DNA of 6,128 nucleotides from the NCBI GenBank assembly GCA_013414705.1, contig CP058705.1:2330251-2336378 (forward strand), in the 5' to 3' direction. Made by a program: the position numbers and the translations under genes. Shown piece after piece: positions 5,943 to 6,128 of this stretch. This DNA is from Defluviicoccus sp. (lineage in GTDB: Bacteria; Pseudomonadota; Alphaproteobacteria; Rhodospirillales; Defluviicoccaceae). The notes under the pieces are model-generated. The model ran no database searches. It was not told where the DNA came from and was given only the letters and a program-made list of their open reading frames with translations. Position 1 is the first letter of the stretch, and every line of letters starts with the position of its first letter.

Positions 5943-6128
5943 CGGAATTGGCATCAACCGCAGGATCAGCCACAGGATCAGCTGCGGGCCTGAATCGCCG
6001 CAGGCCGGCACCTTGCAGCAACGCGCAGGTCTCGAACAGTGGCAGACCGACAACATTGGAGTAGGAGCCGACAATCTGGCGGACAAACGCTGCCGCCAAG
6101 CCCTGGATGGCATAGCCGCCGGCCTTCC
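5929..6128 (-). CDS. maf: Maf-family nucleotide pyrophosphatase, C-terminal fragment
   Basis: The final 65 codons, plus two bases of the preceding one, enter from the right edge. [15 protein letters not shown] and [14 protein letters not shown] are the conserved C-terminal motifs of Maf proteins, which hydrolyse non-canonical or modified nucleoside triphosphates (dTTP/UTP or m7GTP subfamilies) in the cytoplasm. The lysine of KAGGYAIQG is a conserved Maf residue. After LLQGAGLRR the protein carries an unusual tail, [17 protein letters not shown], encoded by short DNA repeats. The TGA at 5931-5929 lies inside rng, so the genes overlap by 14 or 26 bases. The fragment is too short to choose between the Maf subfamilies. 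Confidence 0.93.
   Translation of the reverse strand, partial: KAGGYAIQGLAAAFVRQIVGSYSNVVGLPLFETCALLQGAGLRRFRPAADPVADPAVDANSDANR
5935..5982. repeat. Two adjacent 12-bp-period duplications at the maf/rng junction
   Basis: ATTGGCATC occurs at 5935-5943 and 5947-5955, and CAGGATCAGC at 5961-5970 and 5973-5982. Both pairs have a 12-bp period. They encode the [16 protein letters not shown] tail of Maf and, in the other frame, the MPIPMPID start of the RNase, so the first duplication has also doubled the rng start codon. Confidence 0.75.

Noticed and set aside
4914..5993. A 359-codon open frame on the plus strand opposite rng
   Set aside because: It is opposite the RNase E/G coding sequence, is Arg/Gln/His-rich and shows no family motif.
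1..6128. CRISPR array, insertion sequence, tRNA or rRNA
   Set aside because: There are no regularly spaced identical repeats outside coding sequence, no transposase, and no tRNA-like cloverleaf that I could complete. The RTX repeats are protein-coding and in frame.

Overview
The window looks like chromosomal DNA of a GC-rich alphaproteobacterium, perhaps Rhodospirillales-like. The evidence is the maf–rng–yacG gene order, a short RNase E/G, a nadA–nadB operon behind a palindromic operator, and a large calcium-binding RTX protein typical of type I secretion. The taxon is an inference from gene order and protein style; no rRNA is present.

Left part (1–1213, minus strand): a NAD-biosynthesis operon is transcribed leftward. 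It starts with nadA (quinolinate synthase, complete). After a 44-nt gap comes the first 22 codons of nadB (L-aspartate oxidase), which runs off the window. Upstream of nadA lies a sigma-70-like promoter followed by a perfect 9-5-9 palindrome, a strong candidate for a NAD-responsive operator. Together NadB and NadA convert aspartate and dihydroxyacetone phosphate to quinolinate.

Middle (1214–1734): this divergent intergenic region has no convincing gene. It holds small inverted repeats, an AT-rich island with a 12-bp inverted repeat that may contain a promoter, and a good ribosome binding site for the next gene.

Centre (1735–4463, plus strand): one large RTX (hemolysin-type calcium-binding repeat) gene of about 908 codons is interrupted by a frameshift near 2989–2999, which divides it into two open halves. 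The N-terminus has no Sec signal. Roughly thirty glycine/aspartate-rich nonapeptides follow, interleaved with two 'TYVVD...GTDTV' modules and four 'DYSG...IENIIG' modules. A non-repeat C-terminus ends in DFIV, as expected of a type I secretion signal. No catalytic domain is visible, so a surface or matrix protein is the simplest guess. A strong intrinsic terminator follows. No secretion genes are in the window.

Right part (4627–6128, minus strand): a tightly packed operon converges on the RTX gene. It holds maf (3' end only), a short RNase E/G gene (rng) overlapping the end of maf, and yacG (small zinc protein, gyrase inhibitor family) overlapping the rng stop by ATGA. These are housekeeping genes. 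The points of interest here are 12-bp-period duplications at the maf/rng junction and inside rng, and an Asn-to-Asp change in the RNase active-site motif.

The most notable items are the frameshifted RTX gene with its 210-bp internal duplication, the AT-rich inverted-repeat control region in front of it, and the nadA operator. I see no clear evidence of a wholly new system.
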